Below are positions 7,655 through 16,231 of a stretch of DNA of 18,526 nucleotides, piece after piece. Both the position numbers and the translations under genes were made by a program. Positions within the stretch are counted from its first letter, which is position 1; every line of letters starts with the position of its first letter. The notes under the pieces were generated by a model. It worked only from the letters and a program-made list of their open reading frames with translations, was not told where the DNA came from and made no database searches. The stretch is from an uncultured Burkholderiales bacterium (GTDB lineage: Bacteria > Pseudomonadota > Gammaproteobacteria > Burkholderiales > Thiobacillaceae), in the NCBI GenBank assembly GCA_937925755.1, contig CALAMX010000052.1, positions 1 to 18,526 on the forward strand, in the 5' to 3' direction.

Positions 7655-8619
7655 GGCCGCGCCTCGCCGGGGCCCAACTCCTCGCGCAGTGGCCCATAGA
7701 GGATGCGCACCGGGTCAGCGAGTCCCCGGCCGGCCGCCTGGAGGGCCTCGCTTGCCTGGCGCAGCGCCTGCCCCGTGGCCTCGACCTCTTGGCTGGCCAG
7801 ATCGGCCGTGAGCCGCAGGCTCACGGCGATACCGGTGAGCTCGCCCTCCATGCGCGTGAGGCTGGCGCGCGTGGCCTTGAGGGTGATGTCGGCCTCGGCC
7901 AGTGTCTGGGTGGCCGCATCCGCCACCTGCGCGAGCCGCGTGCCGCTGTCGCGTACCACGGTGGTGAAGCTCTCGCCGCTCGCCTGCAAGGCCGTGGCGG
8001 CCTGGCGGCTAGCGGCGAGCGTGGCGTTGAGCTCGGGCACGGTGGTGTTGAGGGCGCCAGTGAGGCTAACGAGGTTGTGCAGCGTCCCGGCCAGGGCGCG
8101 TCGGTTTTCATCGGAAAGCACACTGTTCAACCGCTTGAGGCTCTCGTGTCCGGTGCGGCCCAAGTCCTCGATGAGTTCGGCCAACCGACTGAGGTCCGCC
8201 ACACCCTCCTCGATGACCGGGTCGGTCTCGCCGGCCGGTACGCGCATCAGCGGCACGCGGCTTTGCCCGGTGTTGATGAGGTCGACGGCGGCCAGGCCGG
8301 TGAGCAGGTTGCGCGCGATCACCGCCTGGATGCCCTCTAGCACCGGGGTGCGCCGGTCGACCTCCACGACCACCCGCACGGTGCCTGGCTGGTCGGGCAG
8401 GATGGTGTAGTCCGCCACCCGTCCGACCTTGATCCCCTGCATGCGCACGGGGCTGCCGATCTGCAGCCCCTCCAGCGACTGCTTCTGGAAATAGACGACG
8501 AAGCGCTTGGTCGGCAGTCGGTCAGCCGCGCCGGACAGCCAGTACAATCCGCCCGCCAGGATCAGGAAGAGCGCGACGACCGTGGCGCCGACCCAGACAT
8601 AGCGTGCTTCGGACTCCAT
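7651..8619 (-). CDS. MCE-domain (MlaD-like) substrate-binding protein of a lipid ABC transporter
   Basis: 322 aa: one N-terminal membrane helix (about residues 8-28, VWVGATVVALFLILAGGLYW), a single MCE domain (about 38-117, with SLEGLQIGSPVRMQGIKVGRV and ARNLLTGLAAVDL), and a long helical C-terminal region (about 135-310) rich in alanine, leucine, threonine and glutamine. It is anchored in the inner membrane and forms, in homologues, a hexameric ring that passes phospholipids between membranes. The long helical tail is longer than in E. coli MlaD (183 aa) and is the kind of region that builds a needle or tunnel in PqiB-like proteins. The ATG at 8619 follows the ATPase stop after 7 bp, with GTGAGG as ribosome binding site inside the end of the ATPase gene. 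Confidence 0.9.
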   Translation of the reverse strand: MESEARYVWVGATVVALFLILAGGLYWLSGAADRLPTKRFVVYFQKQSLEGLQIGSPVRMQGIKVGRVADYTILPDQPGTVRVVVEVDRRTPVLEGIQAVIARNLLTGLAAVDLINTGQSRVPLMRVPAGETDPVIEEGVADLSRLAELIEDLGRTGHESLKRLNSVLSDENRRALAGTLHNLVSLTGALNTTVPELNATLAASRQAATALQASGESFTTVVRDSGTRLAQVADAATQTLAEADITLKATRASLTRMEGELTGIAVSLRLTADLASQEVEATGQALRQASEALQAAGRGLADPVRILYGPLREELGPGEARP

Positions 8620-8626
8620 AACGGCC

Positions 8627-9433
8627 TCACTGACGCGTCGAGAAATAGGATCGTATCCAGGGATGCGCCTCGCGCGCCACCTCTGCGACCGTGCCGTCGG
8701 CGATCACCTTGCCCGCGTGCAGCACGATCACCCGGTCGACGAGGTCGTAGAGGGTGTCCAGGTCGTGGGTGGTGAGCAGCACCGTAAGCCCAAGGCTGTC
8801 GGCCAGGATGCGTAGGGTGCGGTCGAACTCGCGGCCACCGATGGGGTCCAGCCCGGCCGTGGGCTCGTCCAGGAACAGCAGCTCTGGCTCCAGGGCGAGC
8901 GCCCGCGCCAGCGCCGCGCGCTTGCGCATGCCGCCCGACAGTTCGCTCGGCCGTCGCTGCGCCGCTTCCAGGGGCAGGCCGGCGAGGCTGAGCTTGAGGT
9001 TCACCACCTCGCAGAGTAGCTTGTCCGGCAGGCGGATCTGCTCGACGATGGGGGCGGCCACGTTTTCCGCCACGCTCAAATTGGAGAACAGGGCGCCATC
9101 CTGAAACAGCAGGCCGAAGCGGCGGCGCAAGTCGTCGAGGGCGGCGGGCGTGAGGCTGGCGAGGTCCTGGCCGAAGAGGCGCACGCGGCCTTGCGTGGGC
9201 CGCTCCAGGCCCGTGAGTTCGCGCAGCAGTACGGTCTTGCCGGTGCCGCTGCCACCGATCAGGGCGGCCACCTGCCCGCGCGGGATGGCAAAGGAGACGC
9301 CATCGTGCACCCAGCGCCCGCCCAGACGGGTGCGAACCCCCTCGGCCGCGACCACGCTGGCCGCCACAGGCGCCGGAGCGGCATGGCTGGCGCTGTCCGC
9401 CTGGAAGTCGAGTGCCGCCGTCTTGATCGCCAT
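8627..9433 (-). CDS. MlaF-like ATP-binding protein of the MCE lipid transporter
   Basis: 268 aa ABC ATPase. Seen: Walker A GGSGTGKT (60-67), Q-loop Q111, signature LSGGM (165-169), Walker B LLFLDEP (185-191), D-loop GLD and switch histidine in TTHD. The LFQDGALFSNLSVAENVA segment is typical of the MlaF/Ttg2A subgroup. I chose the ATG at 9433, which overlaps the permease stop as TGATG; a GTG one codon upstream (9436) is the alternative. The first 30 residues are an alanine-rich extension (SASHAAPAPVAASVVAA) not present in E. coli MlaF, so a start further downstream cannot be excluded. It powers the permease encoded just upstream. Confidence 0.92.
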   Translation of the reverse strand: MAIKTAALDFQADSASHAAPAPVAASVVAAEGVRTRLGGRWVHDGVSFAIPRGQVAALIGGSGTGKTVLLRELTGLERPTQGRVRLFGQDLASLTPAALDDLRRRFGLLFQDGALFSNLSVAENVAAPIVEQIRLPDKLLCEVVNLKLSLAGLPLEAAQRRPSELSGGMRKRAALARALALEPELLFLDEPTAGLDPIGGREFDRTLRILADSLGLTVLLTTHDLDTLYDLVDRVIVLHAGKVIADGTVAEVAREAHPWIRSYFSTRQ

Positions 9434-10563
9434 CACTTGATCTCTGGGTAAGCCATGGCGAAGGCCGCGTCGATCAGGATCACGGCGACGATGCTGTGCA
9501 CGACCGTGGCGGTGGTGGCGAGCCCAACGCTGCGCGCGTCGCGCTCGACGGCAAAGCCATTGTGGCAGGCGATGAGCGCAATGGCCAGGGCGAAGACCGG
9601 CGTCTTGCTGAGGCCAAAGAGCGCGGTCGCGAGCGGCAACCGCTCCTGCAGCCGGTCGAAGAAGGTGGTCGGTGTCACCCCCAGGTGCCAGTCGGCCACT
9701 AGGGCGGCGCCGAGGATCCCAGCGACGCCGGCCACGGCTGTCAGCAGGGGCAGCATGAGCGTGAGGGCGAGGATGCGCGGCAGTACCAAGACCTGCCAGG
9801 GCGACAGCCCCATCACGGCGATGGCATCGATCTCCTGGTTGACCTTCATGGCGCCCAGGTGCGCGGTGAAGGCGGCACCGGAACGGCCCGCCAATAGTAC
9901 GGCGGTGATGAGCGGCGCCAGCTCGCGGGTGATGGCGAGCCCGACGCCGTCCACCACGAAGATGTTGGCACCGAACTTCTGCACCTGGATGCCGAGCAGG
10001 TAGGCGAAGACCACGCCGATCAGCCCGTTCATCAGGACGATGATCGGCAACGCCCGCAGACCCACCATCTCCAGTTGCACCGTGAGCTCACGCCGGCGCA
10101 AAAGCCTCGGCTGGGCGAGCAATTGGGCGAAGGCCTGCGCCGTCTGCCCGAGGAAGGCGAGTGTGGAGACGGTGGCCCGCCCCAGTCTGAATACCTGCCC
10201 GCCGACTCTATGACGTAAACCGCGGCGGGCAAGCGGCGGTGGGGTGCAGGCGACATGTCGCTGCGCGATGAGGCGCAGCAATCCCATCTCGCGCGGGCCG
10301 AAGCCGGCCAGACTGAGCTGGTCGAGGTCAAAACCCAGCCCCGCGAGGTGGGTGAGCAGCCGATTGGCGGAGGCGCTGTCGAGGGACTGCAATGCGCTGC
10401 CATCCACGGTGAGCGGCTGGCGCGGCTCCAAGGCCAGATGGCTGAGTTCTGCGTCGAGGGCGGGTAGGTTGGCCAGGCGCCAGTGGCCTGTCAGATGCAG
10501 CACGGCACCCGCCGCGGCGGTCTCCAGCCGGCAGTAGAGGTTGCCGTTCTTGCCGTCGCTCAT
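9433..10563 (-). CDS. MlaE-family permease with N-terminal STAS domain
   Basis: 376 aa. Residues 8-105 form a STAS-like domain (LHLTGHWRLANLPAL, LTVDGSALQSLDSASANRLL), the module that in E. coli is the separate protein MlaB. Residues about 150-372 form the MlaE membrane domain with its hallmark LAITRELAPLITAVLLAGRSGAAFTAHLGAM and EIDAIAVMGLSPWQVLVLPRILAL. The fusion makes a separate mlaB unnecessary, and none is present. The start ATG overlaps the mpl stop (ATGA at 10563-10560), and the stop overlaps the ATPase start. Same gene order (permease, ATPase, MCE, lipoprotein) occurs in several Pseudomonas-type systems. Direction and lipid specificity of transport cannot be told from sequence. Confidence 0.92.
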   Translation of the reverse strand: MSDGKNGNLYCRLETAAAGAVLHLTGHWRLANLPALDAELSHLALEPRQPLTVDGSALQSLDSASANRLLTHLAGLGFDLDQLSLAGFGPREMGLLRLIAQRHVACTPPPLARRGLRHRVGGQVFRLGRATVSTLAFLGQTAQAFAQLLAQPRLLRRRELTVQLEMVGLRALPIIVLMNGLIGVVFAYLLGIQVQKFGANIFVVDGVGLAITRELAPLITAVLLAGRSGAAFTAHLGAMKVNQEIDAIAVMGLSPWQVLVLPRILALTLMLPLLTAVAGVAGILGAALVADWHLGVTPTTFFDRLQERLPLATALFGLSKTPVFALAIALIACHNGFAVERDARSVGLATTATVVHSIVAVILIDAAFAMAYPEIK

Positions 10564-11909
10564 CCCTGACCGAGGCGGGCGAGCAGCTTGTCGTGGATGC
10601 CGCCGAAACCGCCGTTGCTCATGATGAGGACATGGTCGCCTGGCCGGGCGCAGCGGGCGATGGCCGCGATGAGTTCAGCAAGATCGTGGTGCACCTGTGC
10701 CCTCGCCCCCATGGGCGCGAAGACCTCGAGCGCGTCCCAGCCGAGGTCGGCGCCATAGACGAAGACCTGGTCAGCGGCGGTGAGACTGCCGGGCAGGGCG
10801 TTCTTCATCACGCCCAGCTTCATGGTGTTGGAGCGCGGCTCCAGCACGGCGAGGATGCGGGCATTCCCCACCTTGTTGCGCAGACCCTGGACGGTAGTGG
10901 CGATGGCCGTGGGGTGGTGGGCGAAGTCGTCGTACACGGTGATGCCGTTGACGACCCCGCGCACCTCCAGGCGGCGCTTGACGTTCTCGAAGCGGCTCAG
11001 GGCGGTGCAGGCGGCCGCCGTCGGCACACCGACGTGGCGCGCCGCAGCGATGGCGGCCAGGGCGTTCGACCGGTTGTGCGCGCCCGTGAGGCCCCACTCG
11101 ACCCGGCCCTGCACGGCACCATCGAGAAGCACGTCGAAGGTGGATGCGTCAAGGCAGACGGCCTGCCAGCCCCTGGCCACGTCAAAATACTCGACCGGTG
11201 TCCAACAGCCGCGCGCGAGTACCCTGGCGAGGGCAGCATCCGTGCCGTTGGCGACGATACGCCCATTGCTTGGCAGGGTGCGCACCAGGTGGTGGAACTG
11301 GGTTTCGATTGCCGCCAGGTCCGGGAAGATGTCGGCGTGGTCGTATTCGAGGTTGTTCAAGATGGCAGTGCGCGGCCGGTAATGCACGAACTTGGAGCGC
11401 TTGTCGAAGAAGGCCGTGTCGTACTCGTCCGCCTCGATGACGAAGAAAGGGCTTTCGGTCAAGCGCGCCGAGACGCCGAAGTTCTTGGGCACGCCGCCGA
11501 CCAGATACCCGGGGTCCAGGCCGGCGTCCTCCAGGATCCAGGCGAGCATCGCCGAAGTGGTGGTCTTGCCGTGCGTACCGGCGACGGCCAGCACCCACTT
11601 GTGGCGCAGGACCTGCTCATACAGCCACTGCGGCCCCGATATGTAGGGCAAGCCACGGTCGAGGATCGCCTCCATGAGCGGTTGCTTGCCGCGGCTCACG
11701 ACGTTGCCGACCACGTAGACATCGGGATCGAGGGCGATCTGGTCGGCAGCGAAGCCCTCGATCAGCTCGATGCCCTGAGCCTTGAGCTGCTCGCTCATCG
11801 GCGGATAGACCCCGGCGTCACAGCCGGTGACGCGGTGTCCTGCCTGGCGGGCGATGACGGCGATGCCGCCCATGAAGGTGCCGCAGATGCCGAGGATGTG
11901 GATGTGCAT
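10560..11909 (-). CDS. mpl: UDP-N-acetylmuramate:L-alanyl-gamma-D-glutamyl-meso-diaminopimelate ligase
   Basis: 449 aa, the standard Mpl length. It reattaches the recycled tripeptide L-Ala-gamma-D-Glu-meso-DAP to UDP-MurNAc in the cytoplasm, using ATP. Seen: N-terminal Rossmann segment MHIHILGICGTFMGG (the HILGICGTFMGG form is diagnostic for Mpl as against MurC), ATP-binding GTHGKTTT (111-118), the Mur-ligase central stretch FVIEADEYDTAFFDKRSKF with NNLEYDHADIF, AHNRSNALAAIAA, and VYDDFAHHPTAI. The meso-DAP peptide is consistent with a Gram-negative. It is the first gene of the long minus-strand block and is fused by a stop/start overlap to the lipid transporter. Divergent from maf with 115 bp between starts. 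Confidence 0.96.
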   Translation of the reverse strand: MHIHILGICGTFMGGIAVIARQAGHRVTGCDAGVYPPMSEQLKAQGIELIEGFAADQIALDPDVYVVGNVVSRGKQPLMEAILDRGLPYISGPQWLYEQVLRHKWVLAVAGTHGKTTTSAMLAWILEDAGLDPGYLVGGVPKNFGVSARLTESPFFVIEADEYDTAFFDKRSKFVHYRPRTAILNNLEYDHADIFPDLAAIETQFHHLVRTLPSNGRIVANGTDAALARVLARGCWTPVEYFDVARGWQAVCLDASTFDVLLDGAVQGRVEWGLTGAHNRSNALAAIAAARHVGVPTAAACTALSRFENVKRRLEVRGVVNGITVYDDFAHHPTAIATTVQGLRNKVGNARILAVLEPRSNTMKLGVMKNALPGSLTAADQVFVYGADLGWDALEVFAPMGARAQVHHDLAELIAAIARCARPGDHVLIMSNGGFGGIHDKLLARLGQG

Positions 11910-12024
11910 GGGCTTCGGTCACTAAAATGACGAAATTATCGCCGCACTGCTGCGGTACCGCTACGTGGTGACGCCACCTTGGCGGCACTGGCGGCGGGCG
12001 GGTGAGTTGGGCGATCATCCCGCC
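11910..12024. promoter_or_regulatory. Divergent intergenic region between mpl and maf
   Basis: This 115-bp stretch separates the two divergent starts and must hold the promoters for the mpl-led block and probably for maf-rng. An AT-rich patch at about 11922-11940 (ACTAAAATGACGAAATTATC) stands out; on the minus strand it contains GATAAT, a possible -10 for mpl, but I find no matching -35. A short inverted repeat CCGCA/TGCGG (around 11942-11955) is also present. No operator is recognised. Confidence 0.4.
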
Positions 12025-12633
12025 ATGGCCAAGCCGCTCTATCTTGCTTCGCAAAGCCCGCGCCGCCGAATGCTTCTGCGCCAGATCGGCTTAAACCCCA
12101 GCGTGTTGCCGCTGCGCCACGCCCCGCCGCGCGCCGACGTCGACGAGACCCCGCTGCCGCGCGAAAGGCCGAGGGCCTATGTCCTACGGCTCGCGCGCCT
12201 GAAGGCGCAAGCCGCGGGGCTCGCCCTGGCCGGCCGCCGCCTGCCGCCCTGGCCGGTCATCGCTGCCGACACCTGTGTGAGCCTGCACGGCGAGATCCTC
12301 GGCAAGCCGCGCGACGCTGCCGAGGCAGCCGCCTGGTTGCGCCGCTATGCCGAGCGCAGCCACAGCGTGTACACCGCCGTGGCCGTGTTATACGGAGCCC
12401 GCCTCGAGGTGGCCGTCAACCGCAGTACGGTGCGCTTTGGCCCCATGAGCGAACGAGAGATCGCCCGCTATGTCGCCAGTGGCGAGCCTTTCGACAAGGC
12501 CGGTGGCTATGCCATCCAGGGTCAGGCGGCGGCCTTCGTCGCGCATCTGACCGGTAGCTACTCCGGGGTGATGGGCTTGCCCCTGTACGAGACCATACAA
12601 TTGCTCAAATCGGTCGGCTACGACCCTGACTGA
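12025..12633 (+). CDS. maf: Maf family nucleotide pyrophosphatase (YhdE-like)
   Basis: 202 aa, a normal Maf length from the ATG at 12025; the frame stays open to 11965 but the upstream residues lack any Maf similarity. Seen: LASQSPRRRMLL (phosphate-binding start), IAADTCVSLHGEILGKP with Asp82 as the expected catalytic acid, and EPFDKAGGYAIQG. The DKAGGYAIQG form and length fit the YhdE group, which hydrolyses dTTP/UTP and modified pyrimidine triphosphates to monophosphates and so cleans the nucleotide pool; overexpression of such proteins in known bacteria inhibits septation. It precedes rng by 27 bp, a widely conserved pairing. Confidence 0.93.
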   Translation: MAKPLYLASQSPRRRMLLRQIGLNPSVLPLRHAPPRADVDETPLPRERPRAYVLRLARLKAQAAGLALAGRRLPPWPVIAADTCVSLHGEILGKPRDAAEAAAWLRRYAERSHSVYTAVAVLYGARLEVAVNRSTVRFGPMSEREIARYVASGEPFDKAGGYAIQGQAAAFVAHLTGSYSGVMGLPLYETIQLLKSVGYDPD

Positions 12634-12660
12634 CCCATCACCCTCCCACCCACCTCAGCG

Positions 12661-14112
12661 ATGAGCGAAGAGATCCTGATCAACGTCACCCCGCAGGAGA
12701 CGCGGGTGGCCGTGATCTACCTCGGTGCAGTGCAGGAGCTGCACATCGAGCGAGCAAGTCAACGCGGCCTGGTGGGCAACATCTACTTGGGCCGTGTGTC
12801 GCGCGTGCTGCCAGGCATGCAGTCGGCCTTCATCGACATCGGCTTGGAGCGCGCCGCCTTCCTGCACGTGGCCGACATCTGGGAGACCCGCAGCGAAAAC
12901 CCGTCGCGCCCGATCGAGCGCATCCTGCACGAAGGGCAGTCGCTACTGGTGCAGGTGATCAAGGACCCCATCGGCAGCAAAGGGGCGCGGCTGTCCACCC
13001 AATTGTCCATGGCCGGACGCTTCCTGGTCTATTTGCCGCAGGAGACGCGCATCGGTATCTCGCAAAAGATCGAGGACGAGGCCGAGCGCGGGCTGCTGCG
13101 CGAGCGACTCACCCGCATCCTGCCGCAGGACGAACACGGCGGCTTCATCATCCGCACCATGGCCAACATGGCCGAGGACATGGAGCTCGCCGCCGACGTG
13201 GAATATCTGCACACCATCTGGGATTCGGTGCAGGCGCGCGCCGCAGCGAGCAAGGCGCCCTGCCTCATCTACCAGGAGCTGGACCTGGCGCACCGGGTGC
13301 TGCGTGACATGGCCACCGCCGAGACCACACGCATCCTGGTCGATTCGCGTGAGACCTACCAGCGCATGCTCGCCTTCGCCCAGGAGTTCACCCGCAATGT
13401 GGCCGACCGGCTGACCCTTTACACCGCCGAGCGACCCCTGTTCGACCTCTACAACGTCGAAGAGGAGGTGGAACGTGCGCTTGCCCGCCGGGTGGACCTC
13501 AAGAGTGGCGGCTATCTGATCATCGACCAGACCGAGGCGCTCACCACCATCGACGTCAACACCGGCGCCTTCACCGGGGTGCGCAGCTTCGACGATACCG
13601 TGTTCAAGACCAACCTGGAGGCGGCCCAGGCCATCGCCCGCCAGCTGCGGCTCAGAAACTTGGGCGGCATCATCATTCTCGACTTCATCGACATGGAAAA
13701 CCCTGAGCATAAGGAGGCGGTGCTGGCCGAGCTCACGCGGGCGCTGGCCCGCGACCGAACACGTATGACCATCAACGGCTTCACCTCGCTCGGGCTGGTG
13801 GAGATGACGCGCAAGCGCACGCGCGACAGCCTCGCCCGCCAGCTCTGTGAGCCCTGCCCCACCTGCCAGGGGCGCGGCATGGTCAAGACGGCGCAAACCG
13901 TCTGCTATGAGATCCTGCGCGCCATCGTCCGTGAGGCGCGTCAATTCAACGCGCGCGAGTTCCGCATCCTCGCCTCGCAGCCGGTGATCGACCTCTTTCT
14001 CGATGAGGAGTCGCAGAGCTTAGCCCAAGTCTCCGATTTCATCGGCAAGCCGGTCTCTCTGCAGGTCGAGAGCCTGTTCACCCAGGAGCAGTACGACATC
14101 ATCCTTTTGTAG
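12661..14112 (+). CDS. rng: Ribonuclease G
   Basis: 483 aa, typical RNase G length and without the long C-terminal scaffold of RNase E. Layout: RNase H-like start (EEILINVTPQETRVAVI), S1 RNA-binding domain (about 38-120, GNIYLGRVSRVLPGMQSAFIDIG), 5'-sensor region, and DNase I-like catalytic region with metal-binding Asp298 (TTIDVNTGAFTG) and Asp341 (IIILDFIDM), matching RNase E Asp303/Asp346. The zinc-link CEPCPTC is at 396-402. It is a 5'-end-dependent endonuclease that matures 16S rRNA 5' ends and starts decay of some mRNAs. It is probably co-transcribed with maf. No terminator is evident in the 42 bp before the next gene. Confidence 0.96.
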   Translation: MSEEILINVTPQETRVAVIYLGAVQELHIERASQRGLVGNIYLGRVSRVLPGMQSAFIDIGLERAAFLHVADIWETRSENPSRPIERILHEGQSLLVQVIKDPIGSKGARLSTQLSMAGRFLVYLPQETRIGISQKIEDEAERGLLRERLTRILPQDEHGGFIIRTMANMAEDMELAADVEYLHTIWDSVQARAAASKAPCLIYQELDLAHRVLRDMATAETTRILVDSRETYQRMLAFAQEFTRNVADRLTLYTAERPLFDLYNVEEEVERALARRVDLKSGGYLIIDQTEALTTIDVNTGAFTGVRSFDDTVFKTNLEAAQAIARQLRLRNLGGIIILDFIDMENPEHKEAVLAELTRALARDRTRMTINGFTSLGLVEMTRKRTRDSLARQLCEPCPTCQGRGMVKTAQTVCYEILRAIVREARQFNAREFRILASQPVIDLFLDEESQSLAQVSDFIGKPVSLQVESLFTQEQYDIILL

Positions 14113-14154
14113 GCCGGGGGACAAACTGGAGCGAGTTCGTCAGAGGCAATCCGT

Positions 14155-15057
14155 ATGGATCCCATCGGTTTCATAGGCCTGGGGGTGATGGGGCAGCCCA
14201 TGGCCATGAACCTGCTCAAGGCCGGCTACCCCCTCATCGTCTACAACCGCACCGCTGCGCGCGCCGCACCCCTGGCCGAGGCAGGGGCACAGGTTGCCGT
14301 CAGCCCGCGTGCGGTGGGGGCGGTCAGCCGTGTGGTCTTCATCAACGTCGCCGACGATGCGGCGGTCGAATCCGTCTTGTTCGGTCCCGAGGGCCTCGTC
14401 CAGGGGTTGGCCCCCGACTCCGTCGTGGTGGACATGGGCACCACCTCGCCGTCGGCCACCCGCGCCTTCGCCCGCCGGCTGGCCGAGCAGGGCGGCATTC
14501 TGCTCGACGCCCCCGTCTCCGGCGGCGAGGCCGGCGCGCATGCCGGCACCCTCTCGATCATGGTCGGCGGCCCGCAAGCGGCCATAGCGCGTGTCTTACC
14601 GCTGCTCAAGGTCCTGGGTAAGAGTGTCGTGCACGTTGGTAGTAGCGGTGCTGGCCAGGTGGCCAAGGCCTGCAATCAGATCCTGGTCTCCGCCACGCTC
14701 ATGGGCGTGGCCGAGGCCTTGACCTTCGCTCGGCGCCTAGGTGTGGACCCTGCGCGCGTGCGCGAGGCCCTGCTCGGGGGGTTCGCCTACAGCCGCATCC
14801 TAGAGGTGCATGGTCGGCGCATACTGGCGGGGGATTTCACGCCAGGCTTTCGCGCCCGTCTGCATCAGAAGGACCTCGGCATCGTCAGCCGCGAGGCCCA
14901 GGCCTTGAACCTGGCCTTGCCCGCCACCGCCCTGGCTACACAGTTGATGAATGCCCTGGTCGCCGCGGGGCAGGCCGAATCCGACTCCGCCGCCCTGGTG
15001 CAGGTGATCGAGCAGCTCTGCGGTATGGCGAAAACACCGCCTTCTGATCCCGGATGA
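14155..15057 (+). CDS. garR: NAD(P)-dependent beta-hydroxyacid dehydrogenase, tartronate-semialdehyde reductase-like
   Basis: 300 aa, 3-hydroxyisobutyrate dehydrogenase superfamily. Seen: dinucleotide loop GLGVMG (8-13), the YNRT segment (30-33) usually associated with NADPH use, substrate loop DAPVSGG (118-124), catalytic Lys171 and Asn174 in GAGQVAKACN, and the closing HQKDLGI. Closest by pattern to 2-hydroxy-3-oxopropionate (tartronate semialdehyde) reductases GarR/GlxR; succinic-semialdehyde or glyoxylate reductases (GLYR type) look very similar and cannot be excluded. A CAGAGG lies about 9 nt before the ATG. The stop overlaps the next gene's start, whose predicted product also yields glycerate, which supports this call. 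Confidence 0.8.
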   Translation: MDPIGFIGLGVMGQPMAMNLLKAGYPLIVYNRTAARAAPLAEAGAQVAVSPRAVGAVSRVVFINVADDAAVESVLFGPEGLVQGLAPDSVVVDMGTTSPSATRAFARRLAEQGGILLDAPVSGGEAGAHAGTLSIMVGGPQAAIARVLPLLKVLGKSVVHVGSSGAGQVAKACNQILVSATLMGVAEALTFARRLGVDPARVREALLGGFAYSRILEVHGRRILAGDFTPGFRARLHQKDLGIVSREAQALNLALPATALATQLMNALVAAGQAESDSAALVQVIEQLCGMAKTPPSDPG

Positions 15058-16013
15058 AGGAATACATCGTCTTCCTCGACCGTGCCACCCTGGTGGCGGA
15101 GCTACCCATCCCCGCCTTCGATCATACCTGGGTCGAGCACCCGCACACCCCGCCCGAGGCAGTGGGCGAGGCCCTGCGGCGGGCCACCATCGCCATCACC
15201 AACAAGGCGCCGATCACCCGGGCCGTCCTCGAGGCGGCGCCCAAGCTGCGTCTGGTGGCGGTGGCCGCCACCGGGGTCAACAACGTCGACCTCGATGCCT
15301 GCCGCGCGCGCGGGGTGGCCGTGACCAACATCCGCGGCTATGCCCAACATACCGTGCCCGAGCACGTGTTCATGCTGCTCTTGGCGCTGCGCCGCAATCT
15401 GATTGCCTGGCGCCAGACGCTGCGCAGCGGGGCCTGGCAGCGCTCGCGCGAGTTCTGCCTGTTCGACCACGAGATCAACGACCTTTACGGTTCCACCCTC
15501 GGCATCATCGGGTATGGCAGCATCGGCCAGGGGGTGGCGCGCCTGGCGCAGGCCTTCGGCATGCAGGTCTTGCTGGCCGAGCACAAAGACGCGGCCACTT
15601 GCCGGCCGGGCTACACCCCCTTCGACGCGGTGCTCGCACGCGCCGACCACCTCACCTTGCACTGCCCCCTCACTGAGGCGACCCGCCATCTCATCGGTGC
15701 GCGCGAGCTCGCGCTCATGAAGCCCAACGCCGTGCTCATCAACTGCGCCCGCGGTGGTCTGATCGATGAAGACGCCCTCATTGCGGCACTGACGTCCCGG
15801 CGCATCGCCGGTGCGGCCTTGGACGTACTGGCAGTCGAACCCCCGACGGCGGGCAATCCGCTGCTCGACCTCGATCGACCCAATTTGCTCATCACCCCCC
15901 ATGTGGCCTGGGCGAGCCGCGAGGCCATGCAGTCCTTGGGCGAGCAGCTCATCCGCGTCATCGAGGCCTTCGTCGCTGGGCGACCCATCAACTTGGTGGT
16001 GCCACAGCACTGA
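15054..16013 (+). CDS. hprA: D-2-hydroxyacid dehydrogenase, hydroxypyruvate/glycerate dehydrogenase-like
   Basis: 319 aa, NAD-dependent D-2-hydroxyacid dehydrogenase. Seen: nucleotide loop GYGSIGQG (153-160), acidic Glu176 at the end of the following strand (favours NAD(H)), and the catalytic set Arg233 (NCARGGLID), Glu262 (VLAVEPP) and His283 (ITPHVAWAS). The substrate loop AATGVNNVDLDACRARGVAVTN is as in hydroxypyruvate reductases. Predicted reaction: hydroxypyruvate to D-glycerate, possibly also glyoxylate to glycolate. Start ATG overlaps the upstream stop as ATGA, so the two are translationally coupled. The specific substrate is an inference from subgroup appearance and context. Confidence 0.82.
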   Translation: MKEYIVFLDRATLVAELPIPAFDHTWVEHPHTPPEAVGEALRRATIAITNKAPITRAVLEAAPKLRLVAVAATGVNNVDLDACRARGVAVTNIRGYAQHTVPEHVFMLLLALRRNLIAWRQTLRSGAWQRSREFCLFDHEINDLYGSTLGIIGYGSIGQGVARLAQAFGMQVLLAEHKDAATCRPGYTPFDAVLARADHLTLHCPLTEATRHLIGARELALMKPNAVLINCARGGLIDEDALIAALTSRRIAGAALDVLAVEPPTAGNPLLDLDRPNLLITPHVAWASREAMQSLGEQLIRVIEAFVAGRPINLVVPQH

Positions 16014-16099
16014 TCGACTGTCACACGAGGCATCCTGTATCCCTGCGAAGTGAGAGAATTGGAAATGGGCTGTCGATCCGAAACGGGTGATCGTGCTTT

Positions 16100-16173
16100 G
16101 TAGGGGCGCTGTCAGTTCAGTCGCGACCCATATATGCGGCGGCGCGTTGTATCGTGGCTTGTGCTGCGCCTAC
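16100..16173. repeat. Degenerate REP-like inverted pair
   Basis: The 218-bp gap between the hydroxyacid dehydrogenase gene and the TPR gene contains GTAGGGGCGC (16100-16109) followed by TCGCGAC (16121-16127), then, in opposite orientation, GCGCCTAC (16166-16173). This resembles a decayed version of the GTAGGAGCG...CGCGAC arms seen at 18220-18523. I see no convincing sigma-70 promoter in the gap. Weak call based on eye similarity. Confidence 0.35.
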
Positions 16174-16231
16174 AGGCTAGATGGCGATCGGCACTGTTTG
16201 AATATGCGCAATACTGATTGAGGAGAAGCTC

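Noticed and set aside
10593..11930. Plus-strand open frame of 445 codons opposite mpl
   Set aside because: The minus-strand frame is an unmistakable Mpl; the opposite frame is rich in G, V, H, D and E as expected for an antisense shadow.
12943..13944. Minus-strand open frame of 333 codons inside rng
   Set aside because: Antisense shadow of RNase G, with no start signal and no recognisable motifs.
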